DNA from: Austwickia sp.
GTDB lineage: Bacteria; Actinomycetota; Actinomycetes; Actinomycetales; Dermatophilaceae
DNA length: 64,000 bases
Reading direction: 5' to 3'
NCBI GenBank assembly: GCA_016699675.1
Contig: CP064985.1
Coordinates: 434,001 to 498,000 of the forward strand
Positions 1 through 8,183 of this stretch are shown one piece after another; position 1 is the first letter of the stretch; every line of letters starts with the position of its first letter. The notes under the pieces were generated by a model. That model did not search any database. It had not been told where the DNA came from and saw only the letters and a program-made list of their open reading frames with translations. The translations under genes were made by a program, and so were the position numbers.

Positions 1-2
1 GG

Positions 3-101
3 CGGCGCCTGCCCGATCGCGCCATCAAGATCGGGGCGGCGGTGGCCTTCGTGGCGTTCGGCCTGCTGCTCATCGCCGAGGGGCTGGGATGGCTCGGGTG
101 A
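3..101 (+). CDS. C-terminal end of a membrane protein, probably TMEM165/GDT1 (UPF0016) family (partial)
   Basis: The window opens inside this gene, and 32 codons are readable before the TGA. They encode a short basic stretch (RRLPDRAIK) followed by one hydrophobic helix rich in Ala, Val, Phe and Leu that ends in AEGLGWLG. A basic 'LP-R' turn followed by an 'F-FG' helix is typical of the last membrane segment of GDT1-family cation exporters, which in bacteria export manganese. That is known of the family; the assignment here rests on very little sequence, and another small-helix membrane protein is possible. Confidence 0.4.
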   Translation, partial: RRLPDRAIKIGAAVAFVAFGLLLIAEGLGWLG

Positions 102-125
102 GCAACGGTTCAAACGGATCCCGTC

Positions 126-258
126 GTCCGTTCGGCTCAGCCGGGCGCGGCTTCACCGCCTGAGGGGCCCACGGCACTGTCGTTGTGGCTCTCTCGGGGG
201 TGCGGCGGGAAGTCTTACGCCCGGGAGTGGGCGCCTCGACGACTCGGGGCCAACGGAC
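126..258 (+). promoter_or_regulatory. Candidate structured 5' leader (riboswitch-like) of the GH73 gene
   Basis: GTCCGTT (126-132) plus GGC (134-136) can pair with GCC (249-251) plus AACGGAC (252-258), closing a domain of about 130 nt. The interior has smaller pairable arms such as GGCG (204-207) with CGCC (218-221). The domain ends 34 nt before the start codon of a secreted cell-wall hydrolase. Actinobacterial cell-wall hydrolases are often controlled by c-di-AMP (ydaO-type) riboswitches. Fragments GAGGGGCCCAC, GGGGGTG and CCTCG loosely echo that class in order, but its most conserved core strings are not present. I infer a structured leader; the class is unproven. Confidence 0.3.
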
Positions 259-292
259 GCCCACCCCGACCTGACGACCCAAGGAGCTTGTC

Positions 293-901
293 ATGCACGA
301 TGCTCGACGCTGGACGCGGTATGCCGCTAGCACCCTCGCGGCGGTCGCTACCTTCGCCGTGGCAGGGCCGATCGGCGCCGCCGCCGCCAGTCCCGTGGCA
401 GCGGGCTACCAGCCGGCGCGCGCCGTCGCCGGGCAGAGCAGCCAGCAGGCGTTCATCGCGCGGATCGCCCCGGCGGCCCAGCAAACGCAACGCAGCAGCG
501 GGATCCCCGCCTCCGTCATCATCGCCCAGGCGATCCTGGAGTCCGGGTGGGGCCAGACCTCGCTGACCCGCAACAACAACAATTACTTCGGCATCAAGTG
601 CTGGGGTGGCGCCGGGCTCGGCAGCGGTTGCGTGGACTACGCGACGAAGGAGCACCGCCAGGGCAAGGCCATCGCCTCGCTGGAGACCTTCCGCAGCTAC
701 CCGAATGCGGCCGCCTCGTTCGCGGACTACGCCCGGTTCCTCCGGGGGAACTCCCGCTACCGCAACGCCTTCCGCTACACGGGCCAGCCGGATCAGTTCG
801 TCCGCGAGGTGGCGCGGGCCGGCTACGCCACCGACCCGGCCTACGCGGCCAAGGTGATCCGCCTCATGAAGACGTACAACCTCTACCGCTACGACCGCTG
901 A
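293..901 (+). CDS. Secreted glucosaminidase (GH73, endo-beta-N-acetylglucosaminidase)
   Basis: This 202-residue protein is predicted to cut N-acetylglucosaminyl bonds in peptidoglycan outside the cell. Residues 1 to about 35 form a signal peptide: a basic start, a hydrophobic core and an Ala-rich end. The rest is one GH73 domain beginning about residue 50. The motif AILESGWG gives the catalytic glutamate (Glu83), and NNNNYFGIKCW and the late GYATDPAYA match the family core. There is no separate binding module such as LysM or SH3. AAGGAG lies 7 nt before the ATG. It is monocistronic: a possible structured leader lies upstream and a strong hairpin downstream. Likely roles are wall remodelling or daughter-cell separation. 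Confidence 0.88.
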   Translation: MHDARRWTRYAASTLAAVATFAVAGPIGAAAASPVAAGYQPARAVAGQSSQQAFIARIAPAAQQTQRSSGIPASVIIAQAILESGWGQTSLTRNNNNYFGIKCWGGAGLGSGCVDYATKEHRQGKAIASLETFRSYPNAAASFADYARFLRGNSRYRNAFRYTGQPDQFVREVARAGYATDPAYAAKVIRLMKTYNLYRYDR

Positions 902-942
902 CTGTCCGGGGCGTCACCCGCGTCGCTCGCGTCGCAGCAGAT

Positions 943-981
943 CAGGCCCACTATCGCGAACCCTTGGCGATAGTGGGCCTG
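943..981 (+). terminator. Perfect 15-bp hairpin downstream of the GH73 gene
   Basis: CAGGCCCACTATCGC (943-957) and GCGATAGTGGGCCTG (967-981) are exact inverted repeats around a 9-nt loop. It follows the GH73 stop codon by about 40 nt. No T run follows, as is common for actinobacterial terminators. Because it is also about 80 nt upstream of sodN, an operator role cannot be excluded. Confidence 0.55.
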
Positions 982-1062
982 GCGCGTTCTCCGGTCGATT
1001 CCGGGCGGGCGGATGGGTAGGTTGGACCGCGTACGGCAAACCGTGCCCCGAAGGGAGACACC

Positions 1063-1461
1063 ATGTTCCGCCTGTTCGCCCCCACCGTCGAGGTCAGCGC
1101 CCACTGCGACCTCCCCTGTGGCGTGTATGACCCCGCCCAGGCCCGCATCGAGGCCGAGTCGGTCAAGGCGATCTGCCAGAAGGTCGCGGACAACAAGGAC
1201 CCCGACTTCCGCGTCCGCGCGACGCTCATCAAGGAGCAGCGCAGCCACCTGGTCAAGGAGCACCTGTGGGTGCTGTGGACCGACTACTTCAAGCCCCCGC
1301 ACTTCGAGAAGTACCCGCAGCTGCACACGCTGTTCAACGAGGCCACCAAGCTCGCCGGCGCCACGGGCACCAAGGGTGAGTTCGACGTCGCCAAGGCCGA
1401 CCAGCTGCTGGCCAAGATCGACGAGATCGACAAGATTTTCAAGGAGACCAAGCAGGCCTGA
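1063..1461 (+). CDS. sodN: Nickel superoxide dismutase
   Basis: This cytoplasmic enzyme converts superoxide to oxygen and hydrogen peroxide. The 132-residue precursor has a 13-residue propeptide (MFRLFAPTVEVSA) that must be removed to expose His14. The nickel hook follows directly: HCDLPCGVYDP, with ligands His14, Cys15 and Cys19 (His1, Cys2 and Cys6 of the mature protein). The rest fits the four-helix family in length and sequence. GAAGGGAG precedes the ATG. The dedicated processing peptidase gene sodX, often next to sodN, is not adjacent here. Family members are usually repressed by the nickel regulator Nur; I see no convincing Nur box. It converges on the MOSC gene across a hairpin. Confidence 0.96.
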   Translation: MFRLFAPTVEVSAHCDLPCGVYDPAQARIEAESVKAICQKVADNKDPDFRVRATLIKEQRSHLVKEHLWVLWTDYFKPPHFEKYPQLHTLFNEATKLAGATGTKGEFDVAKADQLLAKIDEIDKIFKETKQA

Positions 1462-1491
1462 GGGCTCCGGCTGGAACTCAGCTCACGACGT

Positions 1492-1533
1492 ACGGCGGCG
1501 GCCGGTGCACCTGACGGGTGCGCCGGCCGCCGT
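1492..1533. terminator. Hairpin between convergent sodN and the MOSC gene
   Basis: ACGGCGGCGGCCGGTGCACC (1492-1511) pairs with GGGTGCGCCGGCCGCCGT (1516-1533), with a small bulge and a 4-nt loop. It sits in the 79-bp gap between two convergent genes, so it probably terminates transcription in both directions. Confidence 0.6.
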
Positions 1534-1540
1534 CGCGTCC

Positions 1541-2275
1541 TCAGCCGATGCGATAGGTCTGCCCCGCCCGTCCCATCTCCCGCGCCTCGTCGGACAGCTC
1601 GACGCCGGCGGCGAGCACGTCGGGCCACCGGTCGGGTTCGCTGGTCATGGCCCGGTAGACGTCGCAGACGCGCACGCCGTGGTCTGGTCGATCCGTCACG
1701 ATGATCGCCGCGGCGGCTCGCAGCGGCCCCGGTTCCAGCACCGCGAGATAGGCGCCGCTCAATCCGCTCCGGTCGAAGGTCCGCAGCCAGCCCCGGGCGC
1801 CGATCCACGCGCGGAAGTTGCCGCACGGGATGCGCGGACCGCGGACGGCGAGGAGGGGCCCGTCGGGACCGATGCGCCAGCGCTCGCCGATGAGCGCGCC
1901 GCTGACGTCGAGCCCGGCGGTGGTGAGGTTCTCGCCGAAGGATCCGTTGGCGAGGTCGCGCCCGAGCAGGCCGGCGAAGTGGTCCAGTTCCTCGCGCGCG
2001 TAGGCGTAGACGGCCTGGTCGTCGCCGCCGTGGTGGCGCCGGGAGACGACGGTGTCGCCGACCAGCCCGCTGCCTAATCCGGTCCGTCGGTCGCCGGGCG
2101 CCCGCGCCCATACCTCACCGGCGGCGGGGCTCTTGACGATGCCGGTGCTGGCCGTGCGCGGTCCCTGACCCACGGTGGTCGGCGCGGTGGCCACGTTGAC
2201 GGTGAGCACCCGCGGATCCCCGCGGTAGGAGACCGCCACGCGACCCACGCGAGACCCCGCGGGCGGCTCGGTCAC
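1541..2275 (-). CDS. MOSC domain protein (YiiM-like)
   Basis: MOSC domains bind or carry sulfur and act in molybdenum-cofactor enzymes or in reduction of N-hydroxylated compounds. The 244-residue protein shows the MOSC core: an early GIVKSP, then GDTVV..HHGGDDQAVYAY, then GSFGENLTTAGLDVSGALIGERWRIG, then PRIPC, whose cysteine is the family's putative sulfur-carrying residue. It lacks the N-terminal beta-barrel found in mitochondrial mARC-type members. I chose the GTG at 2275 because it overlaps the stop of the upstream acetyltransferase (GTGA), indicating translational coupling. Its place as last gene of an envelope-glycan operon is odd, and no functional link is obvious. Confidence 0.82.
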   Translation of the reverse strand: MTEPPAGSRVGRVAVSYRGDPRVLTVNVATAPTTVGQGPRTASTGIVKSPAAGEVWARAPGDRRTGLGSGLVGDTVVSRRHHGGDDQAVYAYAREELDHFAGLLGRDLANGSFGENLTTAGLDVSGALIGERWRIGPDGPLLAVRGPRIPCGNFRAWIGARGWLRTFDRSGLSGAYLAVLEPGPLRAAAAIIVTDRPDHGVRVCDVYRAMTSEPDRWPDVLAAGVELSDEAREMGRAGQTYRIG

Positions 2276-2865
2276 GGCATCGGGGTCAGCGTGTCGTGGT
2301 CCTCGCGGTAAGTGCGGCCGGTGCGGGGGCACTGGTACATGTTGCCGCCCATGCTGACCAGCGGGAGCCCGGCCTCGCCCACCCAGCGGACGCGGCGCGC
2401 GGGGTTGCCGGCCACCAGCGCGTAGGCCGGCACGTCGTGGATGACCACGGAGCCGGCGGCGATGAGCGCCCAGGCGCCGATGTGCAGCGGGGCGACGCAG
2501 ACGCACCGGGCCCCGACGGAGGCGCCGTCCGCGACGACGACGCCGACGTGGTCCCAGTCGTCCCCGGTCTTGAGGGTGCCGTCGGCGTTGATGGCGCGCG
2601 GGTAGTGGTCGTTCGTGAAGATCGCGGCGGGACCGACGAAGACGCCGTTGCCGAGCTTGGCGGGCTCGTAGACCAGGGCGTAGTTCTGGACCTTGCAGTT
2701 GTCGCCCATGACCACGCCGGTGCCGACGTACGCCCCCCGCCCGACGATGCAGTTCTCGCCGAGGACGGCGCCCTCACGGACCTGGGCGAGATGCCAGATG
2801 GAACTCCCGTCGCCGATCGTCGCGGTGTCGGCGACGTCTGCGCTGTCGATGATGCGGACGGCCAT
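2272..2865 (-). CDS. Left-handed beta-helix acyltransferase (WbpD/WbbJ-like)
   Basis: This 197-residue protein is built almost entirely of hexapeptide repeats ([LIV]-G-x-x-x-x), the hallmark of trimeric left-handed beta-helix acyltransferases. Motifs FTNDHYPRA and VAGNPARRVRWVG match the group that N-acetylates UDP-3-amino sugars for surface glycans, such as WbpD of Pseudomonas. The predicted reaction is acetyl transfer from acetyl-CoA to an amino sugar nucleotide in the cytoplasm. GAAGGAGA precedes the ATG. It follows a glycosyltransferase by 22 bp and overlaps the MOSC gene by 4 bp. No aminotransferase or dehydrogenase for the sugar pathway is in the window, so the exact substrate is unknown. 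Confidence 0.85.
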   Translation of the reverse strand: MAVRIIDSADVADTATIGDGSSIWHLAQVREGAVLGENCIVGRGAYVGTGVVMGDNCKVQNYALVYEPAKLGNGVFVGPAAIFTNDHYPRAINADGTLKTGDDWDHVGVVVADGASVGARCVCVAPLHIGAWALIAAGSVVIHDVPAYALVAGNPARRVRWVGEAGLPLVSMGGNMYQCPRTGRTYREDHDTLTPMP

Positions 2866-2887
2866 CGTGGTCTCCTTCGTGGGGAAG

Positions 2888-4075
2888 TCAGGCGCTGTCG
2901 GGGGGACGGGAGGTGCGGGCGGCGGCGGGGTCGGAGCCGGGATCGGCCAGCTCCAGCATGGCATCCGCGAGCTCCTCGTACGGCGTGCGCCGCCGCGTGA
3001 CCTGCGCCGCTTCCGCCTGCAACCGGTCGCGGAGGGCATCGAACGCAGCAGGGTCGGCGGCCCAGTCGCGCAGCACCCGCGCCACCTCCTCCGCCACCGC
3101 ATCATCGGCACCGCCGGCCACGACGGCGCCGGCGTCGGCGGCGCGCACCAGCTCCGCCGATCGGGGCAGATCGGTGGTGATGACCGGCAGTCCGCAGGCC
3201 AGGTATTCGTAGAGCTTGCTCGGGACGGCGTCGCGGAAGGCGGGCGTCGCGGTGAGCAGCAGCAACCCCGCCCACGCGCCCGCGCCCCAGCGCCAGGCCT
3301 CGGCGGGGGGCTGGCGACCGTGCAGCCGGACCCGCGCCGCGAGGCCGCTGTCTGCAGCAAGCACCGCCTCCAGGCGGGGCGCGTCACTAGGCGCGACGGG
3401 GCCGACCAGGTCAAGGTGCCAGCCGGGCGCCCGGCGTACGGCTTCGACCATCGCGAACAGGCCCCGCGACGCGCGCAGGTCACCGATGTAGAGCGCGCGC
3501 GGCGCGTCCGCGCGGGGACCGGGCGGCGGCAGCATCGAGGTGTCGGGCAGGTTGCGCACCACGAGTCGACGCGGCGCGGCGGCGGGCGGGACGTGCTCGT
3601 CGGCGACGACGACGAGGTCGGCGCCGCGGAAGACGCGCAGGCCCAGGCCGACCAGGAGACGCCCGAGCAGGCCCGGCACGCCGCCGAACCGGCGCGCCCA
3701 GCCGCGGTCGCCCAGCAGCGCCGCGTAGTCCTCGTGGACGTCGACGACCACCCGCCGGCCCCGAGCGCGGCCGATCAGGCAGGCGGTGAGGCCCGAGTCG
3801 GGGTCCAGCGCGAGGAGCACTCGCCCGCGGGCGAGCAGCGGCAGGCGCACCGCGAGCGCGGCCCGCGCCGCCATGCCCGGCCGGGCCCAGGTGCGGGCCG
3901 CAACGCCCGCGGGGGCGTCCGCGGCGTCGCCCAGGCCGAGCACCTCGACGGTGAGTCTGCGCGCGCGCAGGGCCGCCACCTCGCGGTGCAGCCGCGCGTC
4001 CGCGACGTTGTGGCCGCTCGTGAGCACGCTCACGTCCACGCGCGCGGTCAGTGGCCGCGCGTCGGCCCGGCTCAT
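2888..4075 (-). CDS. Glycosyltransferase, GT4-like fold
   Basis: This 395-residue cytoplasmic glycosyltransferase probably transfers an activated sugar to a growing surface glycan. The C-terminal half carries the GT-B donor-binding segment VPSKLYEYLACGLPVITTD, and the N-terminal half has VSVLTSGHNVADARLHREV and a Rossmann-like VVVDVHEDYAALLG. The ATG at 4075 overlaps the stop of the upstream GT2 gene (ATGA), which supports the start and implies coupling. It is the third gene of the LCP-GT2-GT4-acyltransferase-MOSC operon. Donor and acceptor cannot be read from the sequence. The C-terminal tail is rich in Ala, Pro and Arg and looks disordered. Confidence 0.82.
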   Translation of the reverse strand: MSRADARPLTARVDVSVLTSGHNVADARLHREVAALRARRLTVEVLGLGDAADAPAGVAARTWARPGMAARAALAVRLPLLARGRVLLALDPDSGLTACLIGRARGRRVVVDVHEDYAALLGDRGWARRFGGVPGLLGRLLVGLGLRVFRGADLVVVADEHVPPAAAPRRLVVRNLPDTSMLPPPGPRADAPRALYIGDLRASRGLFAMVEAVRRAPGWHLDLVGPVAPSDAPRLEAVLAADSGLAARVRLHGRQPPAEAWRWGAGAWAGLLLLTATPAFRDAVPSKLYEYLACGLPVITTDLPRSAELVRAADAGAVVAGGADDAVAEEVARVLRDWAADPAAFDALRDRLQAEAAQVTRRRTPYEELADAMLELADPGSDPAAARTSRPPDSA

Positions 4076-5094
4076 CGTGCGACCGTCCGGCGGCGCAGGG
4101 ACCGCGGGCTGGTGAGGAAGCCGATCCCCCAGGACCAGTGCATCACCGCGAGAACCAGCGGCAGCGCGGCCCGTGTCCGGGGGGCTTCGTCCCGACCCAC
4201 CGCGAGGCCGCCGGCGGTGACCCCGGCGGCGTACAGGGCCGGTACGGCGAGCGCGGCGCGGGCCCAGGGCAGGCGCCACCCGGCCACCCCGACCGCGGTG
4301 GCCGCCGTGGTGGCGATCACCATGGTCGGCGGGGCGAGGTAGCGCAGGTTGATCGTGGCGTGCCTGGCGGCAACGACCCGCCGCCACCGGCCGTACTCGA
4401 AGTACTGCCGCGCCAGGGCGGGTACGTCCGGCCTTGGCCGGTAGGTGACCCGCAGGTCCGGGGTGAACCACACCAGGCAGCCGGCCGCGCGCAGCCGGTG
4501 GTTGAGCTCCCAGTCCTGGGCCCGGGTGAAGTGGGGGTCGTATCCCCCGGCGGCGAGCAGGGTCTCGCGGCGGAACACCCCGAGGTAGACGGTGTCGGCG
4601 GGGCCGGCGCCGCCGCCGACGTGGAACCGGGCGCTGCCGACCCCGAGCCGGGACTTCATCGCGGCGGCCACCGCGCGCTCGAACGGGGTGATGCCTTGGG
4701 CGTCCATGATGCCGCCCACGTTGACGGCCCCCGTGGCGGCCAGCGCGGTGACCGCGGTGCGCAGGTACTCCTCACTGAGCTCGGCGTGCCCGTCGACGCG
4801 CACGATGACGTCGTGCCGGGCGGCGGCGAGGGCGGCGTTGAGCGCGTCGGGGGTACGGCCGCTGGGGTTGGCGACGACGCGGATCCGCGGGTCGGCCGCC
4901 GCGAGCCCGTCGGCGAGGCGTTGTGTCGCGTCTCGGGACGGTCCCACCGCCAGCACCACCTCGAGCGGGCCGGGGTAGGCCTGGGCGAGCACGCGCTCCA
5001 CGGCGTCGGCGAGATGCCGCTCCTCGTTGAGGATCGGCATCACCACGCTGATGCTCGGCCAGGACGGGGCCGGACCGCTCGTCGGGTCGCTCAT
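4072..5094 (-). CDS. Glycosyltransferase family 2 with C-terminal membrane helices
   Basis: This 340-residue protein has an N-terminal GT-A domain: ISVVMPILNEERHL at the start, the metal/nucleotide site around Asp101 in VRVDGHAEL, and the acceptor-side motif QDWELNHRLR. Residues about 245-325 contain three hydrophobic helices, so the enzyme is anchored in the membrane and probably acts on a lipid-linked glycan at the cytoplasmic face. It resembles succinoglycan-type GT2 enzymes. Its ATG overlaps the LCP stop (ATGA) and its own stop overlaps the GT4 start, giving a tightly coupled series. The sugar transferred is unknown. Confidence 0.86.
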   Translation of the reverse strand: MSDPTSGPAPSWPSISVVMPILNEERHLADAVERVLAQAYPGPLEVVLAVGPSRDATQRLADGLAAADPRIRVVANPSGRTPDALNAALAAARHDVIVRVDGHAELSEEYLRTAVTALAATGAVNVGGIMDAQGITPFERAVAAAMKSRLGVGSARFHVGGGAGPADTVYLGVFRRETLLAAGGYDPHFTRAQDWELNHRLRAAGCLVWFTPDLRVTYRPRPDVPALARQYFEYGRWRRVVAARHATINLRYLAPPTMVIATTAATAVGVAGWRLPWARAALAVPALYAAGVTAGGLAVGRDEAPRTRAALPLVLAVMHWSWGIGFLTSPRSLRRRTVAR

Positions 5095-6707
5095 GGCACC
5101 TGGCAGATCGCGGACTCGTCGGCGGGCGTCGCCGGCGCGCTCGGCTCGCCGCGGCTGGAGTCCTGCGCGCCTCCCCCGGCCCGTCCCTGGCCGCCGTCGT
5201 CTCCGTCCGAGGGGTCGGCGGCGGCGCTGGTGGTGCTGCGGTTCGCGCCGGGCTGCGGGGTCGGAGCGCGCCCGGTCGTGGGTGCGCTCGGCGCCCCCGC
5301 CGGGGTAGCGATCGTTCGGGCCACGGTGTCGCGGATCACGGCAGGATCGTAATCCCAGGGGTTGATGAGGGGTGGCGTGAAGTTCACGCTGCGCATGGGC
5401 TGGGAGCGCGACTTCACGACGAGCTCGGCCAGGCCGCCCAGGTCGCTCTGCGGCACGTCGGTGTGGATGGTGTCCTGCCCGGCGGCCGCCAGCTCGCGGA
5501 ACTTGAGGATGACTGTCTGCGGGTCCACCTGCTTGGTCACGGCGTGCAGCACGCATTTCTGCCGGGCCATCCGCTCGTAGTTCGTCGACCCCTCCCGAGA
5601 CCGCGCGTACCAGAGGGCGTTCTCCCCGTTGAGGTGAAGCCGGCCCGGCTCGATGTAGTAGTGGATCGGGGAGCTGCCGCCGCCGACCGGCACCCGGGTA
5701 TGCGTGATGAGATCGATGCCGCCGACCGCGTCGATCATGGTCTGGAAGCCGGCCAGGTCGACGAGCGCGGTGTACTGGATGTCCAGCCCCGACAGCGCCT
5801 CGACCGCCTCTTTGGTCGCCAGGGCACCCGGGTCCCGGGTGTCCGGCGGGAACTGGTCCTTGTGCTCGGTGGCCCACATGTACAGGCCGTTGAGCAGGCA
5901 TTCGTCGCCGCAGTTCCAGCCCTGCGGCATGAGGCGGGCCATGGTCGAGCCGGGGCGGAAGTTGATGTTCTCGGTGTCGCGGGCGAAGCCGAACGTGACC
6001 GTGCTGCCGGTGTCGGCATCGATGCTGGCCAGCATGATCGTGTCGGGCCGCGTGCCGAGCCGGTCGGCACCGGAGTCGCCGCCGAGCAAGAGGATGTTGT
6101 AGCGGCCGTGCGACGGCGGCTGGCTCACCCCGGCACCGAACACCGAGCGCAGCACGCTCCCGCCGGCGTACAGGGAATTCGCGGCCCAGCCGAGCGGTCC
6201 GGCGGTGAGCGCCATCCCCAGCACGGTGAGCAGCAGGACGCCCCGCCGGGTGCGGACCGGCAGGGACTTCAGCCGGGCCAGGCGGGCCGTATCGACGAAC
6301 GCCACGAGCCACACCACCGCGAGGAGCACGCACAGCGCGGCGAGCCCCCACAGCACCCACGTCCGGGTCGCGAACCCCAGCAACCAGTTGCGCTTGACCA
6401 GTCCCAGGACGACGGCCGTCACGACGACGGCCACGCCCGCGAACCACACCCGCAGCCCGAACCGGCCCAGCGGCTTGTTCCCCGCGACGACCTGCGCGGA
6501 CCCGGGCATCAGGTAGGTCAGGCCCACGAGGGTCAAGGCGCGCCGCCGCCGCAGCCGCGGGCTCAGCGCCTCCGGGTCGGCCAGGATGCGCCGCCCGCGC
6601 TGCCGAGGGCTGCCGTCGCGGTCGCGGTCGACATCGCCATCGCGACCGCGCTCGTTGCCCTGGAGATAGGGGTCGCGGGCAGGGGGCATCCCGGGTTGCC
6701 GAGTCAT
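5091..6707 (-). CDS. LytR-CpsA-Psr (LCP) family protein, probable glycopolymer ligase
   Basis: LCP enzymes transfer undecaprenyl-phosphate-linked glycans onto peptidoglycan outside the membrane. The 538-residue protein has a charged N-terminus, about four hydrophobic segments (roughly residues 55-190, more than the usual single helix) and then the LCP domain. Family residues are visible: ILLLGGDSGADR, GTRPDTIML, FARDTENI and ALWYARSREGSTNYERMARQ. The last 90 residues are a Ser/Pro/Gly-rich tail. I start at ATG 6707, the first methionine before the polar N-terminus; a -10-like GATACT lies 9 nt upstream. It leads an operon with two glycosyltransferases and an acyltransferase, so one envelope polymer is probably made and attached by this set. 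Confidence 0.88.
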   Translation of the reverse strand: MTRQPGMPPARDPYLQGNERGRDGDVDRDRDGSPRQRGRRILADPEALSPRLRRRRALTLVGLTYLMPGSAQVVAGNKPLGRFGLRVWFAGVAVVVTAVVLGLVKRNWLLGFATRTWVLWGLAALCVLLAVVWLVAFVDTARLARLKSLPVRTRRGVLLLTVLGMALTAGPLGWAANSLYAGGSVLRSVFGAGVSQPPSHGRYNILLLGGDSGADRLGTRPDTIMLASIDADTGSTVTFGFARDTENINFRPGSTMARLMPQGWNCGDECLLNGLYMWATEHKDQFPPDTRDPGALATKEAVEALSGLDIQYTALVDLAGFQTMIDAVGGIDLITHTRVPVGGGSSPIHYYIEPGRLHLNGENALWYARSREGSTNYERMARQKCVLHAVTKQVDPQTVILKFRELAAAGQDTIHTDVPQSDLGGLAELVVKSRSQPMRSVNFTPPLINPWDYDPAVIRDTVARTIATPAGAPSAPTTGRAPTPQPGANRSTTSAAADPSDGDDGGQGRAGGGAQDSSRGEPSAPATPADESAICQVP

Positions 6708-6860
6708 GATGTCCCCAGTATCAAGGTCATTGCTGGCCAAACCCTGGAGATGGCGGGGCGATTCGCCCACTGCGGCGTGACCGTCGACACGCCTCGACCG
6801 CCACGGCTGCCACTCCACCGCGACGCACGCCGTACGCCGCGCGACCCGACGTACGGCGTA

Positions 6861-6886
6861 GCTGACAGGCCGACGGCCTCGTCAGC
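6861..6886 (-). terminator. Hairpin downstream of the acyl-CoA dehydrogenase gene
   Basis: GCTGAC (6861-6866) plus AGGCC pairs with GGCCT plus GTCAGC (6881-6886), giving an 11-bp stem with one bulge and a 3-nt loop just after the stop codon at 6890. A second inverted repeat, ACGCCGTACG (6827-6836) with CGTACGGCGT (6850-6859), lies further on. The remaining gap to the LCP gene shows no gene. Confidence 0.6.
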
Positions 6887-6889
6887 GCG

Positions 6890-8053
6890 TCACTTCAACA
6901 GCTGGCGCGCCATCACGATGCGCTGGATCTGGTTGGTGCCCTCGTAGATCTGGGTGATCTTCGCGTCGCGCATCATGCGCTCGACCGGGTGGTCCTCCAC
7001 GAAGCCCGCGCCACCCAGAAGCTGTACGGCGTCCACGGTGACCTTCATCGCCACGTCGGCGGCGAAGCACTTGGCCGCCGCGCCGAAGAACGGCAGGTCG
7101 GGGTCGTTGCGCTCGGACTTGGCCGCTGCGACGTACACCATCTGCCGCGCCGCCTCCAGCTCCATCGCCATGTCGGCGAGCATGAACTGCAGCCCCTGGA
7201 ACTCCGCGATGGCCTTGCCGAACTGCTTGCGCTCCTTGACATACCCCAGGGCGTAGTCGAGCGCGCCCTGGGCGATGCCGACGGCCTGGGCACCGATGGT
7301 CACGCGGGTGTGGTCGAGCGTGCGCAGGGCGATCTTGAGGCCCTCACCCTCGCCGCCGATCATGCGGTCGCCGGGGATGCGGCAGTTGTCGAAGTGCAGC
7401 TCCCGGGTCGGCGAACCCTTGATGCCGAGCTTGCGCTCCTTGGCCCCGAAGCCGAAACCGGGGTCGGACTTCTCGACGACGAACGCGGACACGTTCGCGC
7501 CGCGGCGGCCGTCGGGGTCGGTGACGGCGAGCACCGTGTAGAACTCCGACTCCCCCGCATTGGTGATCCAGCTCTTCTGGCCGTTGAGGATCCAGTCGTC
7601 GCCGTCCCGCCGAGCGCGGCACTTCATGCCGGCGGTGTCCGAGCCGGCCTCCCGCTCGGACAGGCCGTAGCTGAACATGGCCTCGCCGCGCGCCATCGGC
7701 GGCAGGTACTTGCGCTTGATGTCCTCGTTCGCCGCGAGGATTACCGGCATCGAGCCCAGCTTGTTCACCGCCGGGATCAGCGAGGACGAGGCGCAGCAGC
7801 GCGCCACCTCCTCGATGACGATGCACGTCGCGAGGGCGTCCGCACCGACCCCGCCGTACTCCTCCGGCACGTGCGGCGCATGGAAGTCGGCGCGGCGCAG
7901 CGCATCGTACGCGTGCTGCGGGAAGGTGGCGGTCTTGTCCACCTCGGTGGCGTACGGCGCGATCTGCTCCTCGGCGATCTCGCGGATCGCGTGGCGCAGC
8001 TCCTCGTGGTCCTCGGAGGTCTTGAACAGGTCGAAGTCAGGGTTTCCAGCCAT
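6890..8053 (-). CDS. Acyl-CoA dehydrogenase
   Basis: This FAD enzyme makes the first double bond in beta-oxidation of acyl-CoAs. The 387-residue length is standard for short- and medium-chain members. Motifs seen are YGLSEREAGSD and WITNAG of the flavin/substrate domain, and RKQFGKAI, LLGGAGFVEDHPVERMMRDA and QIYEGTNQIQR near the end. The glutamate of YEGT is the usual catalytic base. I chose the ATG at 8053 because GGGGAGGAT precedes it and the N-terminus FDLFKTSEDHEELR aligns with family starts. It is transcribed alone. Chain-length preference cannot be told from sequence. Confidence 0.93.
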   Translation of the reverse strand: MAGNPDFDLFKTSEDHEELRHAIREIAEEQIAPYATEVDKTATFPQHAYDALRRADFHAPHVPEEYGGVGADALATCIVIEEVARCCASSSLIPAVNKLGSMPVILAANEDIKRKYLPPMARGEAMFSYGLSEREAGSDTAGMKCRARRDGDDWILNGQKSWITNAGESEFYTVLAVTDPDGRRGANVSAFVVEKSDPGFGFGAKERKLGIKGSPTRELHFDNCRIPGDRMIGGEGEGLKIALRTLDHTRVTIGAQAVGIAQGALDYALGYVKERKQFGKAIAEFQGLQFMLADMAMELEAARQMVYVAAAKSERNDPDLPFFGAAAKCFAADVAMKVTVDAVQLLGGAGFVEDHPVERMMRDAKITQIYEGTNQIQRIVMARQLLK

Positions 8054-8183
8054 AACCGCATCCTCCCCCCGCGGCGGCCCCCGCGGGGAGCCCGCAAGTA
8101 GCTTGATGTCGAGAGTGTGACCAACGTGACCTCTCGACCACCCCGGGGCGGGCGCAGGGCCCGGCCGCGCCATACTGGCGGCC

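Noticed and set aside
943..981. Perfect hairpin considered as a Nur or Fur operator for sodN
   Set aside because: It does not resemble the known Nur box, the stem is longer than an operator needs, and it sits where a terminator of the upstream gene is expected.
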